NCBI GenBank assembly: GCA_934364985.1
Contig: CAKRMU010000011.1
Coordinates: 1-23,490, forward strand
DNA: 23,490 nucleotides
DNA from: an uncultured Porphyromonas sp.
GTDB taxonomy: Bacteria > Bacteroidota > Bacteroidia > Bacteroidales > Porphyromonadaceae
Reading direction: 5' to 3'
Under the pieces are notes generated by a model, which did not search any database, was not told the origin of the DNA, and worked only from the letters and a program-made list of their open reading frames with translations. Shown here one piece after another: positions 1 through 6,903 of this stretch (within the stretch, counting starts at the first letter, position 1; the number at the start of each line of letters is the position of its first letter). The position numbers were made by a program, and so were the translations under genes.

Positions 1-264
1 GAAAAGAGAGGCTTTTTCCCTAAGGTTATCCAACTTTGGAGAGAAGGCTTTAAGTCTATGACTTGGGGTAAGCCACTTTGGATACTTAATATCATCAAGC
101 TACTTATTATATTTGGCATCCTTAAACTATTCTTTTTCCCCAACTTCCTAAAGCAACAATCAAAGACCGAGGAGGGGCAAAGGGAGTATGTGCGAAACGA
201 ACTCGTCAACAGAGCCACTCCGACAAGAGAGGCTCCAGAGATGGACAACGTACAAGAGCGATAA
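1..264 (+). CDS. DUF4492 family membrane protein (5' partial)
   Basis: Small one-pass membrane protein encoded just ahead of cytochrome bd oxidase. The reading frame is open from base 1, and the 19 residues before the first ATG (position 58) read EKRGFFPKVIQLWREGFKS. This matches the family's usual N-terminus (LWREGFKSMTWGK), so the true start lies outside the window and the ATG at 58 is internal. One hydrophobic segment follows (LWILNIIKLLIIFGILKLFFF), then a charged, probably cytoplasmic tail. The stop is 39 bases before cydA on the same strand, which suggests co-transcription. DUF4492 genes commonly sit next to cydAB in Bacteroidetes, and a role as a small oxidase subunit or assembly factor, comparable to CydX of proteobacteria, is an inference. 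The family assignment is from memory of the motif. Confidence 0.8.
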   Translation, partial: EKRGFFPKVIQLWREGFKSMTWGKPLWILNIIKLLIIFGILKLFFFPNFLKQQSKTEEGQREYVRNELVNRATPTREAPEMDNVQER

Positions 265-303
265 CCAATTTATACACATCAAATAATTTTAAAACAACCG
301 TCT

Positions 304-1887
304 ATGTTATTAAGTACACTTATCGATTGGTCGCGATGGCAATTCGCGATGTCGGCAATGTACCACTGGATATTCGTTCCTTTGACACTGGGAATGGGTA
401 TTATAATGGCTATTGCTGAGACGAAGTACTACCGCAATGGTGGGGAGTTTTGGAAACAGACAGCCAAGTTTTGGCAGAAGGTTTTCGGCATCAACTTTGC
501 GGCAGGTATCGCTACAGGTCTAATCCTGGAGTTTCAATTCGGTACCAATTGGTCAAACTACAGCTATTTTGTAGGTGATATTTTCGGTGCCCCACTAGCT
601 ATTGAAGGTCTATTTGCATTCTTTATGGAGGCAACCTTCTTTGCAGTTATGTTTTTCGGTTGGGATAAAGTCAGCAAAAAGTTTCACCTAACAGCCACAT
701 GGCTGACTATCGGTGGTGCAACACTCTCTGCTTGGTGGATCCTTGTGGCTAATGCCTTCATGCAAAACCCTGCCGGTATGATATTCAATCCCGATATGGT
801 ACGACACGAGATGGTGAGCTTTACAGATGTAGCTCTCAACCCTGTGGCAGTTAGCAAGTTCTTTCACTCAGTTATATCGAGCTGGCTATTGGGATCCGTC
901 GTGGTGATGGGGATATGCAGCTACTACCTATTGCGTAATCGCAACACTAAATTTGCCATTGAAAGCTTACGCATTGGTGCGACATTAGGTTTAGTTGCAA
1001 GCATACTTACCTTCGTCTCCGGGCATATGTCAGCAGGAGAGGTAGCCGAGCATCAGCCAATGAAATTGGCGGCAATGGAGAACCTTTATCAAGGTTCAAA
1101 GGAAGCTCCACTTACGATATTAGGTCTCGTTAGTAAGGAAGCAAAGCGTGGCGAACAGACCACTAACGACGAGGGTTATACCGGTGGCGTGAGTCTCTCA
1201 ATGCCCTATGCCCTCTCGGTATTATCCTTTAACGATCCACAGGCTTTTGTACCTGGCATGAAAGATATTATAGATGGGTACACGACACATGATGGTAAAG
1301 TGGTCCTTCCAGTTGCCGAAAGGATGGAGAGAGGTAGGATAGCCATTCAAGCTCTTGCTGACTATCGGACGGCAAAGGAAGCAGGGAATCTTGAGGAAGC
1401 AGAGCGACAAAAAGCCATCTTAGATGAGAATTTTGAGCACTTTGGATATGGCTATATCAATAGCGTAGATGAGCTAATCCCTAATGTACCAATGCTCTAT
1501 TATAGCTTCCGCCTTATGGTATACCTTGGTGGGTTATTCCTAATTGTATGTATCATACTTCTGATATTCCTTAATAAGAATTCCGAGAAACTGACCCGTA
1601 TGCGGTGGTTCCAGTGGGTGATGATTATCTGTATACCTCTTGTGTACATTGCGTCACAAGCGGGCTGGGTTGTGGCTGAAGTCGGTCGGCAACCCTGGAC
1701 AGTTCAGGATGCCCTTCCCGTACAAGCAGCCATCTCTAATATCGCTGCCGGAGCAGTTAAGACGACATTCTTCCTATTCTTAGGGCTATTTACGCTTATG
1801 CTGATTGCCGAATTGAGCATTATGATTAATGCGATCAAGAAGGGTCCTAAGTTAGAGAAGAAAGGTGAAACTAATACAGAGAACTAA
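304..1887 (+). CDS. cydA: Cytochrome bd ubiquinol/menaquinol oxidase subunit I
   Basis: Haem-bearing quinol-oxidising subunit of cytochrome bd, an inner-membrane terminal oxidase with high oxygen affinity that reduces O2 to water. The 527-residue length is normal for the family. Visible landmarks are His21 in MYHWIFVPLTLG (haem b595 ligand position), Glu109 in AFFMEATF (conserved haem-pocket acid), His188 in KFFHSVISSW and Met405 in YYSFRLMVYLG (haem b558 axial ligand positions), and the C-terminal GRQPWTVQ motif. Several hydrophobic helices alternate with a long hydrophilic segment at roughly residues 245-390, the quinol-binding Q-loop region. The ATG at 304 gives the standard N-terminus. 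cydB follows after 6 bases. In an anaerobe this oxidase probably serves both oxygen detoxification and microaerobic respiration (inference). Confidence 0.97.
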   Translation: MLLSTLIDWSRWQFAMSAMYHWIFVPLTLGMGIIMAIAETKYYRNGGEFWKQTAKFWQKVFGINFAAGIATGLILEFQFGTNWSNYSYFVGDIFGAPLAIEGLFAFFMEATFFAVMFFGWDKVSKKFHLTATWLTIGGATLSAWWILVANAFMQNPAGMIFNPDMVRHEMVSFTDVALNPVAVSKFFHSVISSWLLGSVVVMGICSYYLLRNRNTKFAIESLRIGATLGLVASILTFVSGHMSAGEVAEHQPMKLAAMENLYQGSKEAPLTILGLVSKEAKRGEQTTNDEGYTGGVSLSMPYALSVLSFNDPQAFVPGMKDIIDGYTTHDGKVVLPVAERMERGRIAIQALADYRTAKEAGNLEEAERQKAILDENFEHFGYGYINSVDELIPNVPMLYYSFRLMVYLGGLFLIVCIILLIFLNKNSEKLTRMRWFQWVMIICIPLVYIASQAGWVVAEVGRQPWTVQDALPVQAAISNIAAGAVKTTFFLFLGLFTLMLIAELSIMINAIKKGPKLEKKGETNTEN

Positions 1888-1893
1888 GCGACT

Positions 1894-3054
1894 ATGGATA
1901 ACTTTATTTTTCTTCAAAACTACTGGTGGTTTCTCGTTTCATTATTAGGTGGTCTGCTCGTATTTCTGCTATTTGTACAGGGTGGTCAGACCTTTCTTTT
2001 CTCCTTATCTAAAGATACGGCAGAGCAACGTATGCTTGTCAATTCGACCGGTCGCAAATGGGAGTTTACGTTTACGACATTAGTGACCTTCGGAGGTGCC
2101 TTTTTCGCTTCGTTCCCTTTATTCTATTCCACCAGCTTTTATGGTGCTTACTGGGTATGGATGCTTCTTTTACTTTGCTTCGTGATACAAGCTGTATCGT
2201 ACGAATATCAAAATAAAAAGGGTAATATCTATGGCAAAAAGGCCTACCAAGTGGCTCTTATGATCAACGGGATACTTGCTCCTGTCCTCATTGGAGCAGC
2301 AGTAGGGACGTTCTTTACAGGTGCCAACTTCATCGTAGATAGGAGCAATATCACTAATTTAGGTGGTAATATGTCTGTCTCCACTTGGCAATCCTACCAT
2401 GGGATAATGCTAAACGGACTTGAGGCAGTGCTCAATCCTTGGAATGTAGTATTGGGCGTGGCTGTGCTCTTTTTGGCACGTACTTCAGGTCTTCTTTACT
2501 TTATCAATAACGTAAGAGAGCCAAACGTGCGGGAAAATGCCCGTAAAAAGGTATTGCCTAATGCAGCCATATTCTTAGTCTTTTTCATTGCTTTCGTTTG
2601 CTTCTTACTCACTACGGAAGGCTTCGCAGTGCACCCAGAGACAGGCGAAGTATATATGGAGGACTACAAATATCTGCACAACTTCATCCAGCAACCAGTG
2701 CTTCTGATACTCTTCCTATTAGGTGTAGTAGCTGTCCTTGTGGGGATTATCATGACCATTGTTAAGCCTAACTACAATAAAGGGATATGGTTTCACGGCG
2801 TGGGTGTCGTGGTTGTCGTGACGGTGCTATTGCTAATAGCAGGCTGGAATAATACCTCTTACTACCCATCATTTGCCGATCTTCAGAGCTCTCTCACAAT
2901 ACGTAACAGTAGCTCGAGTGTGTACACGCTAAAGACTATGATGTATGCATCCTTTGTGATTCCTTTCGTACTCGCCTATATCTTTTATGCTTGGCAGAAG
3001 CTTGACTTCCACAAGTTTGATAAAGAGGAGCTTCAAAAAGGCAATCACTATTAA
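1894..3054 (+). CDS. cydB: Cytochrome bd oxidase subunit II
   Basis: Second integral-membrane subunit of the cytochrome bd complex, needed for haem binding and stability of CydA. The 386 residues are mostly hydrophobic helices, starting with WWFLVSLLGGLLVFLLFVQGGQT; the GGQ segment is typical of Bacteroidetes CydB. Other recognisable stretches are RKWEFTFTTLVTFGGAFFASFP and the loop GTFFTGANF. The protein is most likely the UbiD-independent, cydA-paired form common in the phylum. The gene lies 6 bases after cydA and ends about 80 bases before a strong terminator, so it closes the DUF4492-cydA-cydB transcription unit. Confidence 0.95.
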   Translation: MDNFIFLQNYWWFLVSLLGGLLVFLLFVQGGQTFLFSLSKDTAEQRMLVNSTGRKWEFTFTTLVTFGGAFFASFPLFYSTSFYGAYWVWMLLLLCFVIQAVSYEYQNKKGNIYGKKAYQVALMINGILAPVLIGAAVGTFFTGANFIVDRSNITNLGGNMSVSTWQSYHGIMLNGLEAVLNPWNVVLGVAVLFLARTSGLLYFINNVREPNVRENARKKVLPNAAIFLVFFIAFVCFLLTTEGFAVHPETGEVYMEDYKYLHNFIQQPVLLILFLLGVVAVLVGIIMTIVKPNYNKGIWFHGVGVVVVVTVLLLIAGWNNTSYYPSFADLQSSLTIRNSSSSVYTLKTMMYASFVIPFVLAYIFYAWQKLDFHKFDKEELQKGNHY

Positions 3055-3133
3055 TCAAATAGTTCGTAGATTACCTCACCACTAGCCCCTGACTATATCG
3101 GAGTGTGAATGTGGTAAGTGACTGAATATAGAG

Positions 3134-3180
3134 AATAGATATCCGTAACCCATCATCGGGCTTGCGGATATCTATTTTTT
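3134..3180 (+). terminator. Rho-independent terminator of the cyd operon
   Basis: Perfect 12-bp stem: AATAGATATCCG at 3134-3145 pairs with CGGATATCTATT at 3165-3176. The 19-base loop can fold further (ccc/ggg). A run of T follows to 3180. It lies 80 bases after the cydB stop on the + strand. Confidence 0.8.
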
Positions 3181-3429
3181 CACCTCTCTGAAAACGAATA
3201 ACAAAGCACCCAATTCTTTGAGATTCCATCGCCGAGCAGCAGATATAAGTATCACGTATCATACAACGTTTTTGCGGTCGATGCGAGACGAAAAGGAGAG
3301 GACAAACGATAGAAAGATACTTCACACATAGAGGCTTTGAGACATTACTCAGCTCAAAGCTATGACGTGGGGAGGAGCTGTGACGAGTAAGGAATAGGGA
3401 ATAGATGAGGAGAATATAAAGGTAAGATG

Positions 3430-3518
3430 ATACCTGGAATACGCTGAAGTGAATACCAAGTATTTACATAAAGAGATACCTGGTATTCGCTTTAACGAAT
3501 ACCAGGTATCTCTTTATG
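3430..3518. repeat. 23-bp-period palindromic repeat array A
   Basis: Four 11-bp cores related to ATACCWGGTAT start at 3430 (ATACCTGGAAT), 3453 (ATACCAAGTAT), 3476 (ATACCTGGTAT) and 3499 (ATACCAGGTAT). The step is exactly 23 bp each time. The 12-bp linkers are acgctgaagtga, ttacataaagag and tcgctttaacga. The last two units form a perfect 23-bp inverted repeat (3467-3489 with 3496-3518) around a 6-base loop. The array lies between the convergent cydB and tadA transcription units, inside both terminators. No open frame of credible composition covers it. The period matches the BrickBuilt minisatellite described in P. gingivalis; homology is not established here. Confidence 0.85.
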
Positions 3519-3540
3519 AGGGTTTCTAGGCTTAGTCCCC

Positions 3541-3562
3541 AAAAGACACGCTAATAGCTGTC
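3541..3562 (-). terminator. Probable terminator after tadA
   Basis: On the minus strand the hairpin GACAGCT-ATT-AGCGTGTC (one bulged G) is followed by TTTT, just past the tadA stop at 3576. The stem is short, so this is a weak or partial terminator call. With the cyd terminator it brackets repeat array A. Confidence 0.4.
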
Positions 3563-3575
3563 ACATAAGGCGATG

Positions 3576-4040
3576 TTACCTCCGCACTTTGAAGAAACTC
3601 CGCATCAGTCCGATGCACTCTTCCTCTAATACACCAGTCTTAATGACAGTAGTAGGATGCAGGATTTTTTTCCCGAACTGAGTAAAACCATACTTCGGCT
3701 CAGGAGCACCCCAGACCACTCTACTTATGCGTGTATGACGGAGGGCTCCCGCACACATAACGCAGGGCTCTATGGTAACGTAAAGGGTGCAATCTGATAG
3801 CACCTTACTCCCTAAGTAATTCTCGGCGGCCGTAAGGGCGATCATCTCAGCGTGAGCAGTAATATCATGGAGGGCTTCGGTTTTATTATGCCCCTTGCCT
3901 ATGACCTTATCTCTGCATACGACGACAGCCCCTATCGGTACCTCCTGCTCCTGAAAAGCCTCTCGAGCCTCCACGATAGCCATATCCATAAAGTACTCAT
4001 CAGAGAGAGGCGGATAGGCGGATATTTTTGAGCTATTCAT
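3576..4040 (-). CDS. tadA: tRNA-specific adenosine deaminase
   Basis: Zinc-dependent deaminase that converts the wobble adenosine 34 of tRNA-Arg(ACG) to inosine, letting one tRNA read several Arg codons. The zinc and catalytic motifs are complete: His63-Ala-Glu65 (HAEMIAL) and Cys93-Val-Met-Cys96 (PCVMCAGAL), with GHNKTE ahead of them. I chose the start MNSSKIS at 4040, which gives 154 residues, the usual length. A longer frame to 4097 only adds residues that overlap the upstream gene. The start overlaps the stop of the upstream small gene by 8 bases, so translation is probably coupled. A guanine deaminase or other CDA-fold enzyme is possible, but the PCVMCAGA motif and size fit TadA better. 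Confidence 0.92.
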   Translation of the reverse strand: MNSSKISAYPPLSDEYFMDMAIVEAREAFQEQEVPIGAVVVCRDKVIGKGHNKTEALHDITAHAEMIALTAAENYLGSKVLSDCTLYVTIEPCVMCAGALRHTRISRVVWGAPEPKYGFTQFGKKILHPTTVIKTGVLEEECIGLMRSFFKVRR

Positions 4041-4260
4041 TAGCAATATCTTGGTCAAAAAGTGTGGGATAATTGGCATTAAGTTCGCCCAAGACATGGG
4101 TCATCACTATACTTCTCACAAAGGCAGATCTGCTCTTAATCTTGTATTTTTTCACATAATAATTGAGCATTTTATACTCTTCCTCCGAAAAGAGTACCGT
4201 CACTTTTTGAGTCCTTGGATCCTGCCTCAACTTAACTTTTTTCGTATTAGCTTTACGCAT
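4033..4260 (-). CDS. Small ribbon-helix-helix-like protein
   Basis: A 75-residue basic protein of unknown function. The N-terminus is very basic (MRKANTKKVKLR). A predicted beta strand (KVTVLFSEEEYKML) is followed by two helices (YYVKKYKIKSRSAFVRSIVM). This beta-alpha-alpha order, with a K-x-S-R-S turn, resembles ribbon-helix-helix DNA-binding proteins of the MobC/CopG kind. Similar small genes occur ahead of tadA in other Bacteroidales (from memory). It begins 38 bases after hisS ends and its stop overlaps the tadA start by 8 bases, so the two are likely translated together. DNA binding is an inference from shape only; no target is visible. Confidence 0.75.
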   Translation of the reverse strand: MRKANTKKVKLRQDPRTQKVTVLFSEEEYKMLNYYVKKYKIKSRSAFVRSIVMTHVLGELNANYPTLFDQDIANE

Positions 4261-4298
4261 TTTCAGGCACCCACATGTTAATTACTCCGGCACGAAAG

Positions 4299-5657
4299 TC
4301 ACGAAAGGGTCTGTATCAATTCATCAAGAGAAAGCTGTTTTTGCTCTCCTGTCTCCATATCCTTGAGATTGATACTCCTATTCTGCACCTCCTCCTCTCC
4401 TACAAAAGCTACAAACGGAATAGCTAACGCATTAGCATAATTCATCTGCTTTTTGACCTTTGCTGATTCGGGATACAACTCCGCGGAGATGCCGGCTTTA
4501 CGAATCGCTGAAATCAGAGGTAGGATATAGTGAATCTCGCTCTCCCCAAAGTTGACAAACATAAGCTTTGTCCCCGTAGTAATATTCTTAGGATAGAGGT
4601 GGAGCTGATTCAGCACATCAAAAATACGATCGGCACCAAATGAGATCCCGACCCCACTCATACCGCTCACACCAAATACCCCCGTAAGGTCATCGTATCT
4701 ACCACCACCCGTGATACTACCTATCTCCACATCATTGGCTTTAACCTCAAAAATAGTTCCGGTATAATAATCAAGCCCTCTTGCTAAAGAGAGGTCAAGG
4801 ATTACCCTATTATAGAGAGGTGTAATCTGCAAAGTATTAAAGATATAAGTCAGCTCCTCCACACCTTTTTTCCCCACCTCACTTACTTGGAATAGCTCAC
4901 TCATCTTTTGCAATTTCGCCTCATTCGAGCCCTCAAAAGTCAGTATTGGATAGAGCTGGTTTGTGGCTTCCTCCGATATCCCTTTCTGAAGAAGCTCAGC
5001 CTTAACACCCTCCCAGCCAATTTTATCCAGCTTATCAATGGCAACAGTGAGATCAGTAATGTTTTGGATACCTAAAGTATCGCCAATCGCTGTGAGTAGC
5101 TTGCGATTATTAAGATGTATGGTGACATTGATGCCTAACTTGTGGAAAACGGTATCAATGATCTGCGTCAGCTCCACTTCGTGTAGCAGAGAGTCCGAAC
5201 CAATGACATCGGCATCACACTGAAAGAATTCACGATAACGCCCTTTTTGAGGTCTATCTGCCCTCCATACAGGCTGTATCTGAAATCGTCTGAAAGGCAG
5301 ATTAATTTCATTGCGATGCTGCACCACGTAGCGGGCAAAAGGTACAGTAAGATCATACCTAAGCCCTCTATCGCAAGCCTTAGATGCGAATTCCGGAGCC
5401 CCGATCGTCAGAAGCTCCTGACGGTCAAAGGCACTTAAGCAGTCGCCACTATTGAGAATCCTAAAGAGAAGTTTGTCACCTTCGTCACCATACTTGCCCG
5501 TAAGCGTGGAGAGTTGCTCCATAGCAGGCGTCTCGATTTCCCTAAAGCCATAGGTGCGATATACCTCTCTGATTGTATCAAATATATAATTACGCTTCGC
5601 CATTTCTTCAGGCGAAAAGTCACGCGTTCCTTTGGGTATTGAGGGCTTATTGACCAT
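4299..5657 (-). CDS. hisS: Histidyl-tRNA synthetase
   Basis: Class II aminoacyl-tRNA synthetase that charges tRNA-His. The N-terminus [16 protein letters not shown] is the standard HisRS opening. Class II motif 2 is visible in [16 protein letters not shown] and FQCDADVIG, the histidine-specific segment in [14 protein letters not shown], and motif 3 in GGGRYDDL together with [11 protein letters not shown]. The C-terminal anticodon-binding alpha/beta domain begins near residue 355 ([11 protein letters not shown]) and ends with SLDELIQTL. The 452-residue length fits the Bacteroidetes family. The ATG at 5657 gives the expected N-terminus and lies 8 bases after the nitroreductase stop, within the minus-strand cluster. 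Confidence 0.96.
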   Translation of the reverse strand: MVNKPSIPKGTRDFSPEEMAKRNYIFDTIREVYRTYGFREIETPAMEQLSTLTGKYGDEGDKLLFRILNSGDCLSAFDRQELLTIGAPEFASKACDRGLRYDLTVPFARYVVQHRNEINLPFRRFQIQPVWRADRPQKGRYREFFQCDADVIGSDSLLHEVELTQIIDTVFHKLGINVTIHLNNRKLLTAIGDTLGIQNITDLTVAIDKLDKIGWEGVKAELLQKGISEEATNQLYPILTFEGSNEAKLQKMSELFQVSEVGKKGVEELTYIFNTLQITPLYNRVILDLSLARGLDYYTGTIFEVKANDVEIGSITGGGRYDDLTGVFGVSGMSGVGISFGADRIFDVLNQLHLYPKNITTGTKLMFVNFGESEIHYILPLISAIRKAGISAELYPESAKVKKQMNYANALAIPFVAFVGEEEVQNRSINLKDMETGEQKQLSLDELIQTLS

Positions 5658-5665
5658 ATCTATTC

Positions 5666-6217
5666 TTATTCTTTATAATTATTATACGAGCGAATTTCAT
5701 CCATTGGCTTCCTTTTTTTCTCGCGAGTCGTCTCCGTTGAGTACCCCAGCGATATAACCAAAGGTACCTTTTTAGACTTCGGCACTCCTAAAATCTTTTT
5801 AATGGACTTCTGATTAACCCACCCCATGATACAAGTACCTAACCCCTCCTCAGTGGCAGCTAAGGTAATGTAGCTCGAAACAATGCCAAGGTCGTAATTA
5901 GGAAAATGCTTATTGAGGATAACACTACCAGCCTTGCCCGAAGTATTAGCAGGCTCCTCTACTAAGGCAATAAGCACGGGAGCAGTAGCGGCAAACTTAT
6001 TCATCGCACCTGTAAGTGGCGACGTCAAACATGCCCCTACCTCTTTTATTGTATCAGGATTATCCACTACTATAAAGTGCCAAGGCTGCGAATTTGTTGC
6101 CGAAGGAGCAAGCCTCGCCACCTCCAATATCCGCTCGATAGTCTCCCTACTTACAGACTTCGTAACGTCATATTTTCGGTCGCTTTGTCTCTTTTCTGCT
6201 AAATCTTTTAATGCCAT
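5666..6217 (-). CDS. Nitroreductase family flavoprotein
   Basis: FMN-dependent NAD(P)H oxidoreductase of the nitroreductase superfamily, 183 residues, predicted cytoplasmic. Recognisable parts are the N-terminal FMN phosphate-contact motif RQSDRKYD, the segment [17 protein letters not shown] (flavin contact), and the central [20 protein letters not shown] that packs the dimer. The physiological substrate cannot be read from sequence: members reduce quinones, flavins or nitroaromatics. The ATG shares one base with the ribE stop (TAATG), so it is translationally coupled to riboflavin synthase. That pairing of a flavin biosynthetic gene with a flavin-using enzyme may be functional or only an operon convenience. 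Confidence 0.92.
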   Translation of the reverse strand: MALKDLAEKRQSDRKYDVTKSVSRETIERILEVARLAPSATNSQPWHFIVVDNPDTIKEVGACLTSPLTGAMNKFAATAPVLIALVEEPANTSGKAGSVILNKHFPNYDLGIVSSYITLAATEEGLGTCIMGWVNQKSIKKILGVPKSKKVPLVISLGYSTETTREKKRKPMDEIRSYNNYKE

Positions 6218-6837
6218 TAGTCCTTGCTGATTTCGATCATTCTGGCTAAATACTTACCGATAATGTCAAACTCAAGATTGACTCTCTTCCCCACCTTAAG
6301 TTGCTTAAAATTGGTATGCTCAATGGTATAAGGGATAATGGCTACCTCAAAACTCTTAGGCTGAGAGTCGACAACGGTGAGGCTAACACCATTCACGCAG
6401 ACAGACCCTTTCTCCACTGTCATATAGCCACGAAGTGCCATCTCTTTTGGGACATTGTACTCTATCTTAAAATAATGGCTACCTTCGGCTTGGCGAATCT
6501 CGGTACATATGCCAGTGGTATCGACATGCCCCTGCACGATATGTCCGTCAAGGCGACCATTAGCCCTCATACTCCGCTCAATATTAACCAGGTCTCCAGG
6601 CTGGAGATCACCTAAATTAGAGCGAATCAAAGTCTCCTTAATCGCCGTCACAGTATAGCTCTTCTCTGCTTCGTTTATGGCTACTACTGTGAGGCAAACG
6701 CCATTATGTGCGATGCTTTGGTCTATCTTAAGCTCGTCTACAAAGGGGACCGTCAGCACGAGATCTATATTATCTGTACCCTTTTGCTCCTCTACCCTAA
6801 GAAGGCGAGCTGTGGTCTCAACTATTCCTGAAAACAT
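6217..6837 (-). CDS. ribE: Riboflavin synthase, alpha chain
   Basis: Catalyses the dismutation of two 6,7-dimethyl-8-ribityllumazine molecules to riboflavin and a pyrimidinedione, the last step of riboflavin synthesis. The protein has the duplicated lumazine-binding architecture. Repeat 1 starts MFSGIVE and contains NGVCLTV (45-51). Repeat 2 starts near His99 (HIVQGHVDTTG) and contains NGVSLTVVD. The N-terminal MFSGIVE and the 206-residue length are diagnostic. The gene is 66 bases downstream of ppk and its stop overlaps the nitroreductase start by one base. A weak TGATTTTG at 6879-6886 on the minus strand resembles a Bacteroidetes -7 element but has no clear -33 partner. Confidence 0.96.
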   Translation of the reverse strand: MFSGIVETTARLLRVEEQKGTDNIDLVLTVPFVDELKIDQSIAHNGVCLTVVAINEAEKSYTVTAIKETLIRSNLGDLQPGDLVNIERSMRANGRLDGHIVQGHVDTTGICTEIRQAEGSHYFKIEYNVPKEMALRGYMTVEKGSVCVNGVSLTVVDSQPKSFEVAIIPYTIEHTNFKQLKVGKRVNLEFDIIGKYLARMIEISKD

Positions 6838-6903
6838 AATACTCTATTATCAATTATTATTTACTTCTCTATTTATTTCAAAATCAGTGCGTGTGACTAC
6901 GCT

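Noticed and set aside
3071..3325. 84-codon minus-strand open frame after cydB
   Set aside because: It overlaps the cyd terminator, has a Cys/Arg/Ile-rich composition without domain signs and no promoter.
3430..3518. CRISPR-like regular spacing of repeats
   Set aside because: The repeats are 11 bp with 12-bp linkers, far shorter than CRISPR repeats and spacers; the linkers are related to one another and no cas gene is present.
4040..4097. Longer tadA start giving 173 residues
   Set aside because: The added N-terminus lies within the upstream small gene and is not part of the TadA fold; the ATG at 4040 gives the usual length.
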